Below are positions 37,196 through 46,411 of a stretch of 64,000 nucleotides of DNA, piece by piece. Under the pieces are notes generated by a model. That model was not told where the DNA came from and ran no database searches. It saw only the letters and a list, made by a program, of their open reading frames with translations. Position 1 is the stretch's first letter; the number at the start of each line of letters is the position of its first letter. Source of the DNA: Lachnospiraceae bacterium (GTDB taxonomy: Bacteria > Bacillota > Clostridia > Lachnospirales > Lachnospiraceae); NCBI GenBank assembly GCA_021201665.1, contig JAJQEO010000048.1, positions 46,994-110,993 of the forward strand, read 5' to 3'. Both the position numbers and the translations under genes were made by a program.

Positions 37196-39082
37196 TTAAA
37201 AACTTTCCAGCGCGCATATCGCCTCTGCGACCCGGATACCGTCAACCGCTGCCGACGTGATCCCGCCCGCATATCCGGCGCCCTCCCCGCAGGGAAAAAT
37301 TCCCGCATAAGAAATACTCTGGCATGTTTCATCGCGCAATATCCGAACCGGCGAGGAGGTACGGCTTTCCACGCCGGACATCAGCACATCCGGCTCATCA
37401 AATCCCGGGATTCTGCGTCCGAAGGAATGCATTCCTTCTATGATAGATGTATTGAGTTCTTCCGGAAGGATTCCCCGCAGATTTGTCATTCTCCACAAAC
37501 CCTTGTTTTCCGGATAAAGACTGCCCGGTGCCGTAGAGGGTCGGCTTTGGCAAAAATCTTCAAAACGCTGTACCGGGATTTGCCCGTCGGCGCACGCGTA
37601 TGCCGCTTTTTCAAGAGCCTGCTGGAAGGCAATCCCGGCGAGCGGATCGATCGTTTTCCCGGCAGAGCGGCCGACCGCTTTTCCATCGCCTGATATTGTG
37701 CCTGATGGATCCTTTTTACTACAGCGAAAAGCAATCTCCTCCCCGGGTCTTGTAGCTTCCAGAGGGGAATAGCGCAGATAATCCGCAGGGGTGACAGTCA
37801 CAACAATGGCACTGTTGGCATTGCGGCTGTTTCGGCCGTGGAAGCTCATTCCATTTACGGCTGTCATACCGGGAGATGAGGATGCATTGACCACATAGCC
37901 TCCCGGACACATGCAAAAGGAATACACGCCGCGCCCATTTTCACATTTATGAGTCAGCTTATAGGGAGCCGCTCCAAGGCTTCCGGCATCTTCCCTGCCA
38001 TACATTGCATGATTAATCAGGCGCTGGCTGTGTTCGACACGCAGACCGACCGCAAACGCCTTTGCCTCCATAGCAAATCCGTTCTTCTGCAGCATACGAA
38101 AGGTGTCGCGCGCGCTATGGCCGACTGCGAGGACAAGCGTGTCAGTCACAAGCTGTTTTTCTCCGCCGTTAATGTCCAGAATATACTCGGGCTTATTATT
38201 GGGCTTACTATTACAGCGTCTCCTTAGCCCGGCATCTTTGCCATGACCCGAATTGTTTTCCACCAGAAAAGCATTTTCACTCATGCCAATGGACAGCTCT
38301 GGCCGGGCGGTCGGCGGATCCGGCTCAAGGGAGCTGTCCGGGACCCGGATATCTGTCAGACAGGAGTTAAAGAGTACCTCGCCTCCGAGCGCGATGATTT
38401 CCTCCCGGATATACGTGACGACCCGGACAAGTACATCTGTTCCAATATGCGGCTTATGATCCCATAAAATGGAGGGATCCGCCCCTGCTTTTACAAATTC
38501 GTTCAGCACAAAACGGATCCTTCCGTCCGGATCCCGGATCAGGGTATTCAGCTTCCCGTCGGAAAAAGTACCCGCGCCTCCCTCCCCGAACTGGACGTTA
38601 GAAGACGGATTTAAAACACCCGTATCCCAGAACCGCGCGACACTGGCCGTACGCGTATCCACATCCTCCCCGCGCTCCAGGATAACAGGACGCAGACCGG
38701 CTCTCGCGAGCATCAGAGCACAAAAAAGGCCGGCTGGCCCGCTGCCGACGATGACCGGCCGAAACTGCTCCTGATTACGAGACGACGATTCAGGAAAAGA
38801 GGAAACACCGGGGAATGTGAACCTTTTTGAATTTGAAATCGTCACACGGCGGTTTCTCAGCTTTTTTACCAGAGTGTCCGCATGCGCTGCAGAGACATCG
38901 ACCGTATAAACATAATATAAATCTGGCTTTTTCCGCGCGTCAATCGAACGACGAATGATCTCATATTCTGGAAGTGCATTTGTATGAAGACGCAAAATCC
39001 GGCAGATTTCCCGCTCCAGATCCTTAAGGCTGTGTTCAATTGGAAGCTTCAATTCACTGATTCTGACTGTGGCAGTGCTCAT
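37196..39082 (-). CDS. FAD-dependent oxidoreductase-like protein (YccG/YpeA-type flavoprotein)
   Basis: 628 residues. After an N-terminal 90-residue domain come the FAD motif VIVGSGPAGLFCALMLARAGL and a later ERGEDVDTRT. VLAVGHSARDTF and a C-terminal GEGAGYAGGITSAAVDG complete the fold. Homologues are widespread in Clostridia, with no established reaction. Residues around 270-320 hold an extra stretch (SLEPDPPTARPELSIG and onward) compared with the compact family form. The start at 39082 follows CAGGAGGG. Confidence 0.85.
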   Translation of the reverse strand: MSTATVRISELKLPIEHSLKDLEREICRILRLHTNALPEYEIIRRSIDARKKPDLYYVYTVDVSAAHADTLVKKLRNRRVTISNSKRFTFPGVSSFPESSSRNQEQFRPVIVGSGPAGLFCALMLARAGLRPVILERGEDVDTRTASVARFWDTGVLNPSSNVQFGEGGAGTFSDGKLNTLIRDPDGRIRFVLNEFVKAGADPSILWDHKPHIGTDVLVRVVTYIREEIIALGGEVLFNSCLTDIRVPDSSLEPDPPTARPELSIGMSENAFLVENNSGHGKDAGLRRRCNSKPNNKPEYILDINGGEKQLVTDTLVLAVGHSARDTFRMLQKNGFAMEAKAFAVGLRVEHSQRLINHAMYGREDAGSLGAAPYKLTHKCENGRGVYSFCMCPGGYVVNASSSPGMTAVNGMSFHGRNSRNANSAIVVTVTPADYLRYSPLEATRPGEEIAFRCSKKDPSGTISGDGKAVGRSAGKTIDPLAGIAFQQALEKAAYACADGQIPVQRFEDFCQSRPSTAPGSLYPENKGLWRMTNLRGILPEELNTSIIEGMHSFGRRIPGFDEPDVLMSGVESRTSSPVRILRDETCQSISYAGIFPCGEGAGYAGGITSAAVDGIRVAEAICALESF

Positions 39083-39154
39083 CTGGCCCTCCTGCTTGTG
39101 TTTTATGTGTTTATATGGAAACGCCCAATCGTGTTGCGCCGTCAATAGTAGAAA

Positions 39155-39703
39155 TTACGTTGCGCGGCTCTCGTTATACAAAATCATGCTAAAATAAACG
39201 ACGGTGTCCCCTCCATAATTGCTGCAGATGCTCATTTGATCGAGCATTTCCATGAGAATGATACCATGGCTCTCCATGGAGAAAAAGCGTTTTTCCGGAA
39301 AACGACAGGGAGCGTCAGGGCAGGTGCAGACGGCACATTCCGTGCAGCCGGTCGAGAGAATGTAAAAATCCTCAAATTCTTTTGCCAGGTCGTCCCGGAT
39401 TTTCAGTGTCAGGTCATCGTGCTGCCGTTTCACCTTCAGATTGGCATCCCGATCCCAGGCGTTCGGAGTTTCCGTTACGGTAGAATACAGACAGAAATAA
39501 TCATATTCCTGACATTTGCCAATCTTCTCCTCAATCGTACCGCAGTAGGGCGGACAGGTCCAGCAATGACCGTACCGCTCGCAGTCGCGCTCGCAGATTT
39601 TCCAGACCTTTTCTGAAAAAATCAGGTCCTTTTTCGTTCCGAAATAGTATTCGCAGATAGGGTAATCTAAAATCGTGCTTTCAATAAATTCTTTTCGGCT
39701 CAT
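39155..39703 (-). CDS. DUF2284 cysteine-rich metal-binding protein
   Basis: 182 residues with twelve or more cysteines. The cluster CERDCERYGHCWTCPPYCG near residues 36-52 and TGCTECAVCTCPDAPCRF near 120-138 are the DUF2284 pattern and could bind metal or an iron-sulfur centre. The function is unknown. The ATG at 39703 follows CAGGAGAAG; longer reading overlaps the preceding gene and is not used. Confidence 0.85.
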   Translation of the reverse strand: MSRKEFIESTILDYPICEYYFGTKKDLIFSEKVWKICERDCERYGHCWTCPPYCGTIEEKIGKCQEYDYFCLYSTVTETPNAWDRDANLKVKRQHDDLTLKIRDDLAKEFEDFYILSTGCTECAVCTCPDAPCRFPEKRFFSMESHGIILMEMLDQMSICSNYGGDTVVYFSMILYNESRAT

Positions 39704-39740
39704 TCTCTTCTCCTGTATTACACTGGATTTCACTGCCCTT

Positions 39741-41297
39741 TTACTCTGCAGCGTATTTTCCTGCGAGATAGCCGCTGGTCCATGCCCATTGCAGGTTATA
39801 TCCCCCGCAGGGGCCGTCCACATCAAGCATTTCTCCCGCGAAATAGAGCTTTCTGTGATTGCGTGATTCCAGTTGGTCTGTAATTTCGGCGCAGTTTACA
39901 CCCCCGGCGCAGATCTGTGCCTGGTCGAAGGATTTTGTTCCGTCCAAAGGCATTCGGTAATTTTTCACTGTAATGATCAGTTCCTTTAAATATGCGTCTG
40001 TGATTTCAGAACAATACGCCGGCGAATGCCCCATCCCGGCCCGGCGAAGAACCAGAGGAATCAGCTTTTCGTTTAAAAATCCGCGCAGCAGTACAGACGC
40101 AGGCTCCCCGGAAAGCTCTCCAGCCCTCTTTTTAAGCAAAGTTTCCAATTCTGAATCTTCATATTCCGGGAAAAAATCAATATTGACAACGTAGTTTACA
40201 ATCGGATGCTGCTGTGCTTGAGGCGGTAATTTGCGGTAGCCAGTCTCTTTCTTTGCATCCTCTTTCTGCGCTTTGGCGGAATACATAAAACGGGAAAGCT
40301 GAAAAATCACAATGCCGGAGAGGCCGTAATTCGTCCACTGCAGCTCTCCTGTCTCGCTGGCCAGTACTTCTGTGGTCGTGTCTGTTTGGAAACGCCCCCT
40401 CGCCTTCGCTCGACGGCAGGTCGCGTCTGCATTTTGAGAACCGCTTCGCGGTTGGCAGACGCTCCAGAACCTGGAGGTACTATGAAGCAATGTAACCTTC
40501 GCATGGCAGCGTACGCCGGCACAGGAACGTTCCGAAAAATCTCCCATGCAGACAAGGGGAACCAGTGCAGGACGCGGTTCCACAATCGAATGTCCCAGAG
40601 ATTGGGCAAGCTGCAGCCCGGAATGGAAACGCTCGCTCGCCGAAGCTCCGCGAATATCCCGCCCGAAGGGCGAGGATGCCTCCCTGGCGAAGGGTTTATC
40701 CCGGCGAGGGCAGGCCTCGTCTGCTTTTGCAGAACCGCTTTGTGGCCGGCAGGCGCCTGAAAACGCCCGCACTTTATCAGAAGCTGACGCTAATGACCCG
40801 CAGGCGAGAATGACAGCGTCCGCCCTGTAGGTCCAGGCCGGGGTAACAATCTGATAACAGGATTCGGCAGAGTTTTCCTCATGCGGCGGACGGATGCCGG
40901 TGATTTCCTGAGAAAATTTCATTTTTACCCGAAGCCGCCTGGTTTCCGCGAGCAGAACATCAAGAACCGAGGAAGCCTGCATGGTATAGGGATAAATGCC
41001 TCCGTTTTTTTCTGTAGTCAACAGACCGAGGTCATGAAAAAACGCGAGTGTAGCGGCAACATCCATTTTTTCAGCTGTAAGCATCCTTGCAAGCCTGGCT
41101 CCGCTTCCGTGGTACTGCTCTGGCAGCGCAGGATCTGTACTGGTAAGATTGCACCGGCCGTTTCCGGTAACCAGAAGCTTTCTTCCCGCTTTTTCCTGCG
41201 TTTCCAGTACGGTCACCTCCGCTCCTGCGCGGGCCGCTGATATGGCCGCCATTAAGCCGGATGCCCCGGCGCCTATGACTATCACGTTCGAAGGCAT
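39741..41297 (-). CDS. BaiN/HI0933-family flavoprotein carrying two in-frame repeat insertions
   Basis: 518 residues, about 100 more than the usual 410-420. The FAD-binding start VIVIGAGASGLMAAISAARAG, the LLVTGNGRCNLT motif and the C-terminal GEMLDVDGPCGGYNLQWAWTSG are well conserved. The extra length lies in two places, about residues 170-226 (after LACGSLASAS) and 273-307 (after CHAKVTLL), where the DNA contains copies C and B of the dispersed hairpin repeat. The inserted peptides (for example CRPQSGSAKADEAC and CQPRSGSQNADATC) have no counterpart in the family. The frame stays open, so the protein may still fold around loops. Confidence 0.85.
   Translation of the reverse strand: MPSNVIVIGAGASGLMAAISAARAGAEVTVLETQEKAGRKLLVTGNGRCNLTSTDPALPEQYHGSGARLARMLTAEKMDVAATLAFFHDLGLLTTEKNGGIYPYTMQASSVLDVLLAETRRLRVKMKFSQEITGIRPPHEENSAESCYQIVTPAWTYRADAVILACGSLASASDKVRAFSGACRPQSGSAKADEACPRRDKPFAREASSPFGRDIRGASASERFHSGLQLAQSLGHSIVEPRPALVPLVCMGDFSERSCAGVRCHAKVTLLHSTSRFWSVCQPRSGSQNADATCRRAKARGRFQTDTTTEVLASETGELQWTNYGLSGIVIFQLSRFMYSAKAQKEDAKKETGYRKLPPQAQQHPIVNYVVNIDFFPEYEDSELETLLKKRAGELSGEPASVLLRGFLNEKLIPLVLRRAGMGHSPAYCSEITDAYLKELIITVKNYRMPLDGTKSFDQAQICAGGVNCAEITDQLESRNHRKLYFAGEMLDVDGPCGGYNLQWAWTSGYLAGKYAAE
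40381..40470. repeat. Hairpin repeat copy B inside the BaiN-like gene
   Basis: Contains GTCTGCATTTTGAGAACCGC and the hairpin AACCG-CTTCG-CGGTT, followed by GGCAGACGC, the same order as in copies C to F. It is read in frame as part of the flavoprotein. Confidence 0.75.
40650..40765. repeat. Hairpin repeat copy C inside the BaiN-like gene
   Basis: Contains ATATCCC, the stem CGCCC-GAA-GGGCG (40660-40672), GAGGATGCC, two GGCGA(A/G)GG pieces, then CGTCTGCTTTTGCAGAACCG and a weakened second hairpin. It has the same module order as copy E in mutL and is translated in the same frame as copy B. Confidence 0.8.
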
Positions 41298-41434
41298 GGT
41301 TCGTTCCTCCTTATATGCTGTTTATAAGCTGAGGGGCTCTGTGAAAACGTTCTCCGCTTCGCTTCGGTCAGTGAATATTCCACATGAAGTGCGGTATGCC
41401 CACATCCACAAACGTAGATTGCGGGCAAACCGCG

Positions 41435-41515
41435 CCCCACAATCGGAGATTGGGGGCATATCCTGGCGAAGGGCTTATCCTCGTGCGTCTGCTTCAAAAC
41501 CGCTCTGCAGCTGCG
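41435..41515. repeat. Hairpin repeat copy D at the 3' end of the PLP-lyase gene
   Basis: Starts with CCCCACAATCGGAGATTGGG as in cluster A, then TATCCTGGCGAAGGGCTTATC, CGTCTGCTTCAAAACCGC and a degraded hairpin. The stop codon of the lyase gene (41475) lies inside it, so the last codons of that gene come from the repeat. Confidence 0.75.
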
Positions 41516-42788
41516 GTATTTTTATAAGTCCTTTTTCATATAATTTTTGAGCGGATTTTATGATTCCCAGCTTCGCGTGCGGCCAGGTAAGGCCGCCCTG
41601 AAAGTATGCCGCGTAAGGCGGCTTCAGGGGGCCGTCTGCGCTCAGCTCTATGGAGGAGCCCTGAACAAACGCGCCGGCGGCCATGATCACATCACTGTCA
41701 TAGCCGGGCATCGCCCATGGCTCCGGCGTCACATAGCTGTCTACGGGGGCAGCCGCCTGGATTCCCTCGCAGAATGCGATCAGACCCTCCGGGGTTCCAA
41801 ATTCAATGGCCTGGATGATGTCGTGCCGTTCTTCCCTGCCATCCGGCACCACCGGAAAGCCAAGACGTTCGTACAGATTTGCCGCAAAGATGGCGCCCTT
41901 GAGTGCCGCAGCGGTCACGGTCGGCGCGAGGAAGAATCCCTGATAAAAGGACTGCATGACACCAAAATTTGCCCCGACCTCTCGTCCAAGTCCCGGCGAG
42001 GTCAGCCGGAACGCGCACTGTTCGACGCAGGCGGTCGTCCCGGCAACGTAGCCTCCCGCCGGAGCGAGGCCTCCTCCCGGGTTTTTAATCAGGGAGCCAA
42101 CAACCATGTCTGCTCCGGCCTCTCCCGGCTCCGTACATTCAACGAATTCTCCATAACAGTTATCTACCATGCAGAGAATGTCCGGGCGAATGCTTTTGAC
42201 AAACGAGATAGCCTCTCCGATCTGTGCGACAGAGAGCGTCGGTCTGGTCTGATAGCCCTTGGAGCGCTGTATTTCAATCAGCTTTGTCTGCGGACGGATT
42301 GCCTGACGGATACCGTCAAAATCAAAGCTCCCATCCGGAAGAAGCTCCACCTGTGCGTAGGTCACGCCATACTCTGCGAGGGAACCGCGGGACGGACGGA
42401 TGCCAATGACCTCCTCCAGTGTATCGTAAGGCTTGCCCGAGATGGAAAGCAGCTCATCGCCCGGCCGCAGATTAGCAGAAAGTGCAATGGCAAGCGCGTG
42501 TGTGCCGCAGGTGATCTGCGGGCGCACCAGAGCTGCCTCCGTATGAAATACATTCGCGTACACCTCTTCTAAGGTATCTCTGCCGCGGTCGTTGTAGCCA
42601 TATCCGCTGGAGGTCTCAAAGCATTCCGCGCTCACCCGCGCGTCCTGCATGGCCTTAATCACCTTCAGCTGGTTGTATTCCGCCCTTTTATCTATCTCCT
42701 CGAAACGGCTCTTTAATCCTTCCAGAATCTCTTCTGAAAAATCAGCCACCTCGCGGCTGATGCCCATTGACTCATACATGTCTGTCAT
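41475..42788 (-). CDS. Methionine gamma-lyase-family PLP enzyme (YnbB-like)
   Basis: 437 residues, PLP aspartate-aminotransferase fold. Family markers are SSGYGYNDRGRDTLEEVYANVF, ALVRPQITCGTHALA and the PLP lysine in VVGSLIKNPGGGLAPAGGY. The family, once labelled aluminium resistance protein, lacks a settled function. It follows miaA as in many Clostridia. The last eleven residues (LQSGFEADARG) are encoded by repeat copy D and are probably a non-family tail. Confidence 0.88.
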   Translation of the reverse strand: MTDMYESMGISREVADFSEEILEGLKSRFEEIDKRAEYNQLKVIKAMQDARVSAECFETSSGYGYNDRGRDTLEEVYANVFHTEAALVRPQITCGTHALAIALSANLRPGDELLSISGKPYDTLEEVIGIRPSRGSLAEYGVTYAQVELLPDGSFDFDGIRQAIRPQTKLIEIQRSKGYQTRPTLSVAQIGEAISFVKSIRPDILCMVDNCYGEFVECTEPGEAGADMVVGSLIKNPGGGLAPAGGYVAGTTACVEQCAFRLTSPGLGREVGANFGVMQSFYQGFFLAPTVTAAALKGAIFAANLYERLGFPVVPDGREERHDIIQAIEFGTPEGLIAFCEGIQAAAPVDSYVTPEPWAMPGYDSDVIMAAGAFVQGSSIELSADGPLKPPYAAYFQGGLTWPHAKLGIIKSAQKLYEKGLIKIPQLQSGFEADARG

Positions 42789-42978
42789 TATTTACCTGAC
42801 GCCTCCGTGTTTCTGTATTCCTGCTGTTCAGTATCCGCATAATTTTATGTGGTCTTCGCAGCAAATACAAAAACCTGTTCTGAATAGCTATAAATAAAGC
42901 TTGTTATGATTATGTTTATTACGATCGTGTTTATTGATTTATTGTCAATCATGTTTATTGTCAATCATGCAAATAAAT

Positions 42979-43932
42979 TTACATCAAAATCCCTTTTTCA
43001 TAAAGAACATCCAGAATAGCCCCCAGCAGCCTCTCCTCATCATAATCAAAGTCCCTTTTATTGATCCAGATCACGCCCCTCTCTCTGCGGAACCACGTGA
43101 GCTGCCGCTTCGCGAAATGCCGGGTGTCACGCTTTAAAATGCGAACCGCCTCTTCAAGCGAATATTTTCCTGAGAGATAATCCAGCATTTCTTTGTATCC
43201 AAGACCCTGCATGGAACCCATATCGCGGGTACAGCCGGCTTCCTGAAGCTTTTTTACCTCCTCAAGCAGTCCTGCTGACATCATCTCATCCACACGGCGG
43301 TCAATCCGCTTATAGAGAGCCGCGCGGTCGTCGTTTAAAACAAGATAGACAAAATTGTAGGGGGATTCTTTCTGCCGCTCTTCGGCGTTATGCTTTGAAA
43401 TCTGTTCTCCCGTCGCATGATAAAATTCCAGTGCCCGGATAACCCGTTTCACATTATTCGCGTGAATGGCTTCCGCTGAGTCAGAATCGACCGCGCGGAG
43501 CATATCGTGAAGCACCTGCGGATTCTGTTCTGCCGCCAGCGTTTCCAGTGACGCCCGGTAAGAGGGATCAGAACCATGCTCTGTAAAATCAATGCCGTAC
43601 AAGACTGCCTGAATATAAAATCCGGTGCCGCCAACGAGAATCGGAATATAGCCGTGCGAGTAAATATCGCGAATGTACCGCTCTGCCATCTCCTGAAATT
43701 TCACAACATGAAACTCCTCCCAGGGCTCCAGCTCGTCAATCAGGTAGTGCGGCACTCCTCTCATTTCCTCCGGTGTCACCTTAGCGGAGCCGATATTCAT
43801 TCCTTTATAGACCTGCATGGAATCTGCGGAAATAATTTCTCCTCCGATACGTTGTGCCAGATCTACTGATAAACGGGTCTTGCCGACCGCCGTAGGACCG
43901 GTGAGGATCACCATTGGCTGCTTTTTCTGCAT
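42979..43932 (-). CDS. miaA: tRNA dimethylallyltransferase MiaA
   Basis: 317 residues. It adds the dimethylallyl group to A37 of tRNAs reading UNN codons, the substrate for MiaB. The ATP loop is GPTAVGKTRL, then the conserved ISADSMQVYKGMNIGSAK, VGGTGFYIQAVLYG, GSMQGLGYKEM and KRQLTWFRRE. The ATG at 43932 follows GGGAG. It belongs to the series miaB-(chaperone, AAA)-mutS-mutL-miaA. Confidence 0.95.
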   Translation of the reverse strand: MQKKQPMVILTGPTAVGKTRLSVDLAQRIGGEIISADSMQVYKGMNIGSAKVTPEEMRGVPHYLIDELEPWEEFHVVKFQEMAERYIRDIYSHGYIPILVGGTGFYIQAVLYGIDFTEHGSDPSYRASLETLAAEQNPQVLHDMLRAVDSDSAEAIHANNVKRVIRALEFYHATGEQISKHNAEERQKESPYNFVYLVLNDDRAALYKRIDRRVDEMMSAGLLEEVKKLQEAGCTRDMGSMQGLGYKEMLDYLSGKYSLEEAVRILKRDTRHFAKRQLTWFRRERGVIWINKRDFDYDEERLLGAILDVLYEKGILM

Positions 43933-44020
43933 GATGTCGTCTCCCTTTTGTGAAAATATTGCCTTACCTTTGTGCAAAAAATACGCTGAACGGAAGGCGG
44001 AGATATTCTCGTACCGCACG

Positions 44021-44099
44021 CAATCGAAGATTAGAGAGAAATCCCCTCATCACTGCAATCGAAGATTGAAGAATATCTTTTCACGGCAATCGAAGATTG
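44021..44099. repeat. Three CAATCGAAGATT(G) units between mutL and miaA
   Basis: Units start at 44021, 44056 and 44087; the second and third are the palindromic CAATC-GAA-GATTG and are followed by AAGAATA. The first lacks the last G. The same short hairpin, with GGA in the loop, occurs in repeat cluster A and copy D. No gene lies between 43932 and 44181. Confidence 0.7.
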
Positions 44100-44180
44100 A
44101 AGAATACCCAGCACAAAAGGTGACCTGTCATCCGCACCGCAGGAAACATATCCAGGCGAATGATTCCCTGTAGAAAACGT

Positions 44181-46391
44181 TCAGAGCACCCGCTTGAATT
44201 TTTTCTCCAGCTCATATTTTGTCATCGCGACAATCGTCGGTCTGCCGTGCGGGCAGTTATAAGGATTCTCCAGTGTCAGAAGCTCCGTGATCAGCGCGTC
44301 TACCTCCTGCACGGACAGGCGATGGTTGCCTTTTACTGCCGCTTTGCAGGACATCGAAGCGATACGTTCGCGGATGCTCTCATCCGAAACGCGCTCGGTT
44401 AAGTCATTCAGCCCGTCCAGCATTTCGGTAAAAAGCGTTTCCGAAGCGATACTATAGAGATTCCCCGGCACTGCCCGGATGGAATACTCTCTGCCTCCAA
44501 ATGGCTCGATCTCAAATCCGACCTCCGTAAAGCGATCCATGTGTTTTTTCAGGAGCTCCTCCTCTGCCATAGAAAGAGAGACGATGATGGGCGGCGCGAT
44601 CATCTGGGAAGTCTGCTTCTTTTCTGCGAGATTTTTCATAAACCGCTCATAGAGCACCTTTTCATGCGCAGCATGCTGGTCGATGATATACATCTTATCC
44701 TGAAATTCCACGATCCAGTAGGTGTCGAAAATCTGCCCGATGAGCTTGTGGCGTTTTACGTTCTGCTCGCTCAGAAGCTTCTCATCAAACAGCTCCATCT
44801 GAACAGGGGTATCGCTCACTCGAGAATATTCAGCGGATATCTCGTCCGAAGGGCGAGGCTGCCCATCGGCGAGGCCTGCTCGTGTCTGACCTTCTGCAAC
44901 TGCTTCGTAGTTGGCAGATACTGCAGAGGTAACACCCTCTCGCTGACGCTCAGCTGGTGTCTCGCCTGGAAAGTGAGAATGTCCGTCAGCAAGCCGGGGC
45001 CTCTGGGATTGCATGAAATCTTTATCGGACTTGTCTGGTTCCTGATTCTGCAAAGACTCTGGCTCCGGCCTTTGACAGGAAGGCATTGCCCGTGTCTGCT
45101 CCTGTGCAGCCGGCTCCTCCGGCCGAATGATAACTCCGCTGACAGGTTTTAAAACCGCTTCGCGGCTGGCAGACGCTGCCGAAGAAGCACCCCCTCGCTG
45201 GTGATCCGGGTATTTGGGCTCGTAAGGGCTGGTCGACTCTGCCAGCAGCTGGCTGCGTACCTTTTCAAATGGTTCCGGATAGCGCACGGGAGATTTTTCT
45301 TTACGCTTCTCGAAAATCTCTGGCGCCGCATCCCTTCTATCCTTTCCCTTTGTCTGCTCGGCGATTGTGAATTCCGGGATCAGCTCCCTCTGCACCAGGC
45401 CATCCTTAACAGCGTTATAAACTCTGTCATAAATCATTTGCTGATTGGCAAAGCGTACTTCCATCTTAGTCGGATGTACGTTGACATCTACCTGCTCCGG
45501 ATCGACATCCAGCATCAGAACGGTGAGCGGATAGCGGTGGTTCATCAGGAACGGCTTGTACGCGTCCTCGATCGCCCTGGCAATGATGGCGCTGCGGACA
45601 TACCTGCCGTTGACAAAATAGTTTTCATAATTGCGGTTTCCTCTGGAGATGGAGGGCTTGCCGATGAAACCGCCGATATGCATCCCCTGCTCTTCGTCTT
45701 TGGATGCATCTTCGGAGTCAATCTGTACAACATTGGCGGCGATCTCACGGCCATAGACGCCATAAATGATATCCTTCATTTTCCCATTTCCGGAGGTGTG
45801 AAGCTTCGTGTCCTGATTGTTAATAAATTTAAAGGCGATGTTCGGGTGGGACAGTGCCAGGCGCTCCATCAGGTCGCTGACATATCCAGCTTCTGTCGTC
45901 GCGCTCTTTAAAAATTTCCGGCGCGCGGGCGTATGGTAGAACAAATTGCGCACAAGCAGCGTGGTTCCTTCCGGCGCCCCGATCTCCTCCAGGGACTGCT
46001 CCACGCCGCCCTCGATACAATAACGCACACCCAGCAGGCTGCCCGGAGTCTTGGTGATCATTTCCACCTGGCAGACTGCGGCGACGCTTGATAATGCCTC
46101 ACCCCTGAACCCCAGCGTTCCGGCCGTCTGCAGGTCATCCACGGTGCGGATTTTGCTGGTCGCGTGCCGCAGGAACGCAGAGCGCACCTCATCCTTTGGG
46201 ATGCCGCACCCATTGTCCGTGATACGGATCAGGGAAATCCCGCCCTCTTTAATTTCGACTGTCACCGCATTCGCACCGGCGTCAACCGCATTCTCGACCA
46301 GCTCCTTTACAACAGAGGCCGGACGCTCCACCACCTCACCTGCAGCGATTTTATCGATCGTATCCTGACTAAGTAACGAAATCCTGTTCAT
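44181..46391 (-). CDS. mutL: DNA mismatch repair protein MutL with repeat insertions in its linker
   Basis: 736 residues, somewhat longer than most clostridial MutL. The N-terminal GHKL ATPase is intact: ELVENAVDAGANAV, DNGCGIPKDE and LGFRGEALSS. The C-terminal endonuclease motif IIDQHAAHEKVLYE is present, so it is a nicking type. The linker (roughly 370-540) contains repeat copies F and E, giving for example SASREAVLKPV and SANYEAVAEGQ. Linkers tolerate insertions, so activity is likely kept. The ATG at 46391 lies 20 bases after mutS. Confidence 0.95.
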   Translation of the reverse strand: MNRISLLSQDTIDKIAAGEVVERPASVVKELVENAVDAGANAVTVEIKEGGISLIRITDNGCGIPKDEVRSAFLRHATSKIRTVDDLQTAGTLGFRGEALSSVAAVCQVEMITKTPGSLLGVRYCIEGGVEQSLEEIGAPEGTTLLVRNLFYHTPARRKFLKSATTEAGYVSDLMERLALSHPNIAFKFINNQDTKLHTSGNGKMKDIIYGVYGREIAANVVQIDSEDASKDEEQGMHIGGFIGKPSISRGNRNYENYFVNGRYVRSAIIARAIEDAYKPFLMNHRYPLTVLMLDVDPEQVDVNVHPTKMEVRFANQQMIYDRVYNAVKDGLVQRELIPEFTIAEQTKGKDRRDAAPEIFEKRKEKSPVRYPEPFEKVRSQLLAESTSPYEPKYPDHQRGGASSAASASREAVLKPVSGVIIRPEEPAAQEQTRAMPSCQRPEPESLQNQEPDKSDKDFMQSQRPRLADGHSHFPGETPAERQREGVTSAVSANYEAVAEGQTRAGLADGQPRPSDEISAEYSRVSDTPVQMELFDEKLLSEQNVKRHKLIGQIFDTYWIVEFQDKMYIIDQHAAHEKVLYERFMKNLAEKKQTSQMIAPPIIVSLSMAEEELLKKHMDRFTEVGFEIEPFGGREYSIRAVPGNLYSIASETLFTEMLDGLNDLTERVSDESIRERIASMSCKAAVKGNHRLSVQEVDALITELLTLENPYNCPHGRPTIVAMTKYELEKKFKRVL
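44838..44945. repeat. Hairpin repeat copy E inside mutL
   Basis: Contains ATATC, the stem CGTCC-GAA-GGGCG (44843-44855, one G-T pair), GAGGCTGCC, GGCGAGG, then a second hairpin CAACT-GCTTCGT-AGTTG with GGCAGA after it. It encodes part of the MutL linker. Confidence 0.8.
45141..45215. repeat. Hairpin repeat copy F inside mutL
   Basis: Carries the second half of the element: AAAACCGCTTCGCGGCTGGC, AGACGCTGCCGAAGAAGCAC and CCCCTCGCTGG. It aligns with copy E over about 50 bases and is translated in the same frame as E, a different frame from B, C and D. Confidence 0.75.
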
Positions 46392-46411
46392 AACAAGTGC
46401 AACCTTTCTAT

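Noticed and set aside
40381..40765. Frameshift or pseudogene status for the BaiN-like gene
   Set aside because: The frame is open throughout and all conserved motifs on both sides of the insertions are intact, so insertion in frame explains it better.
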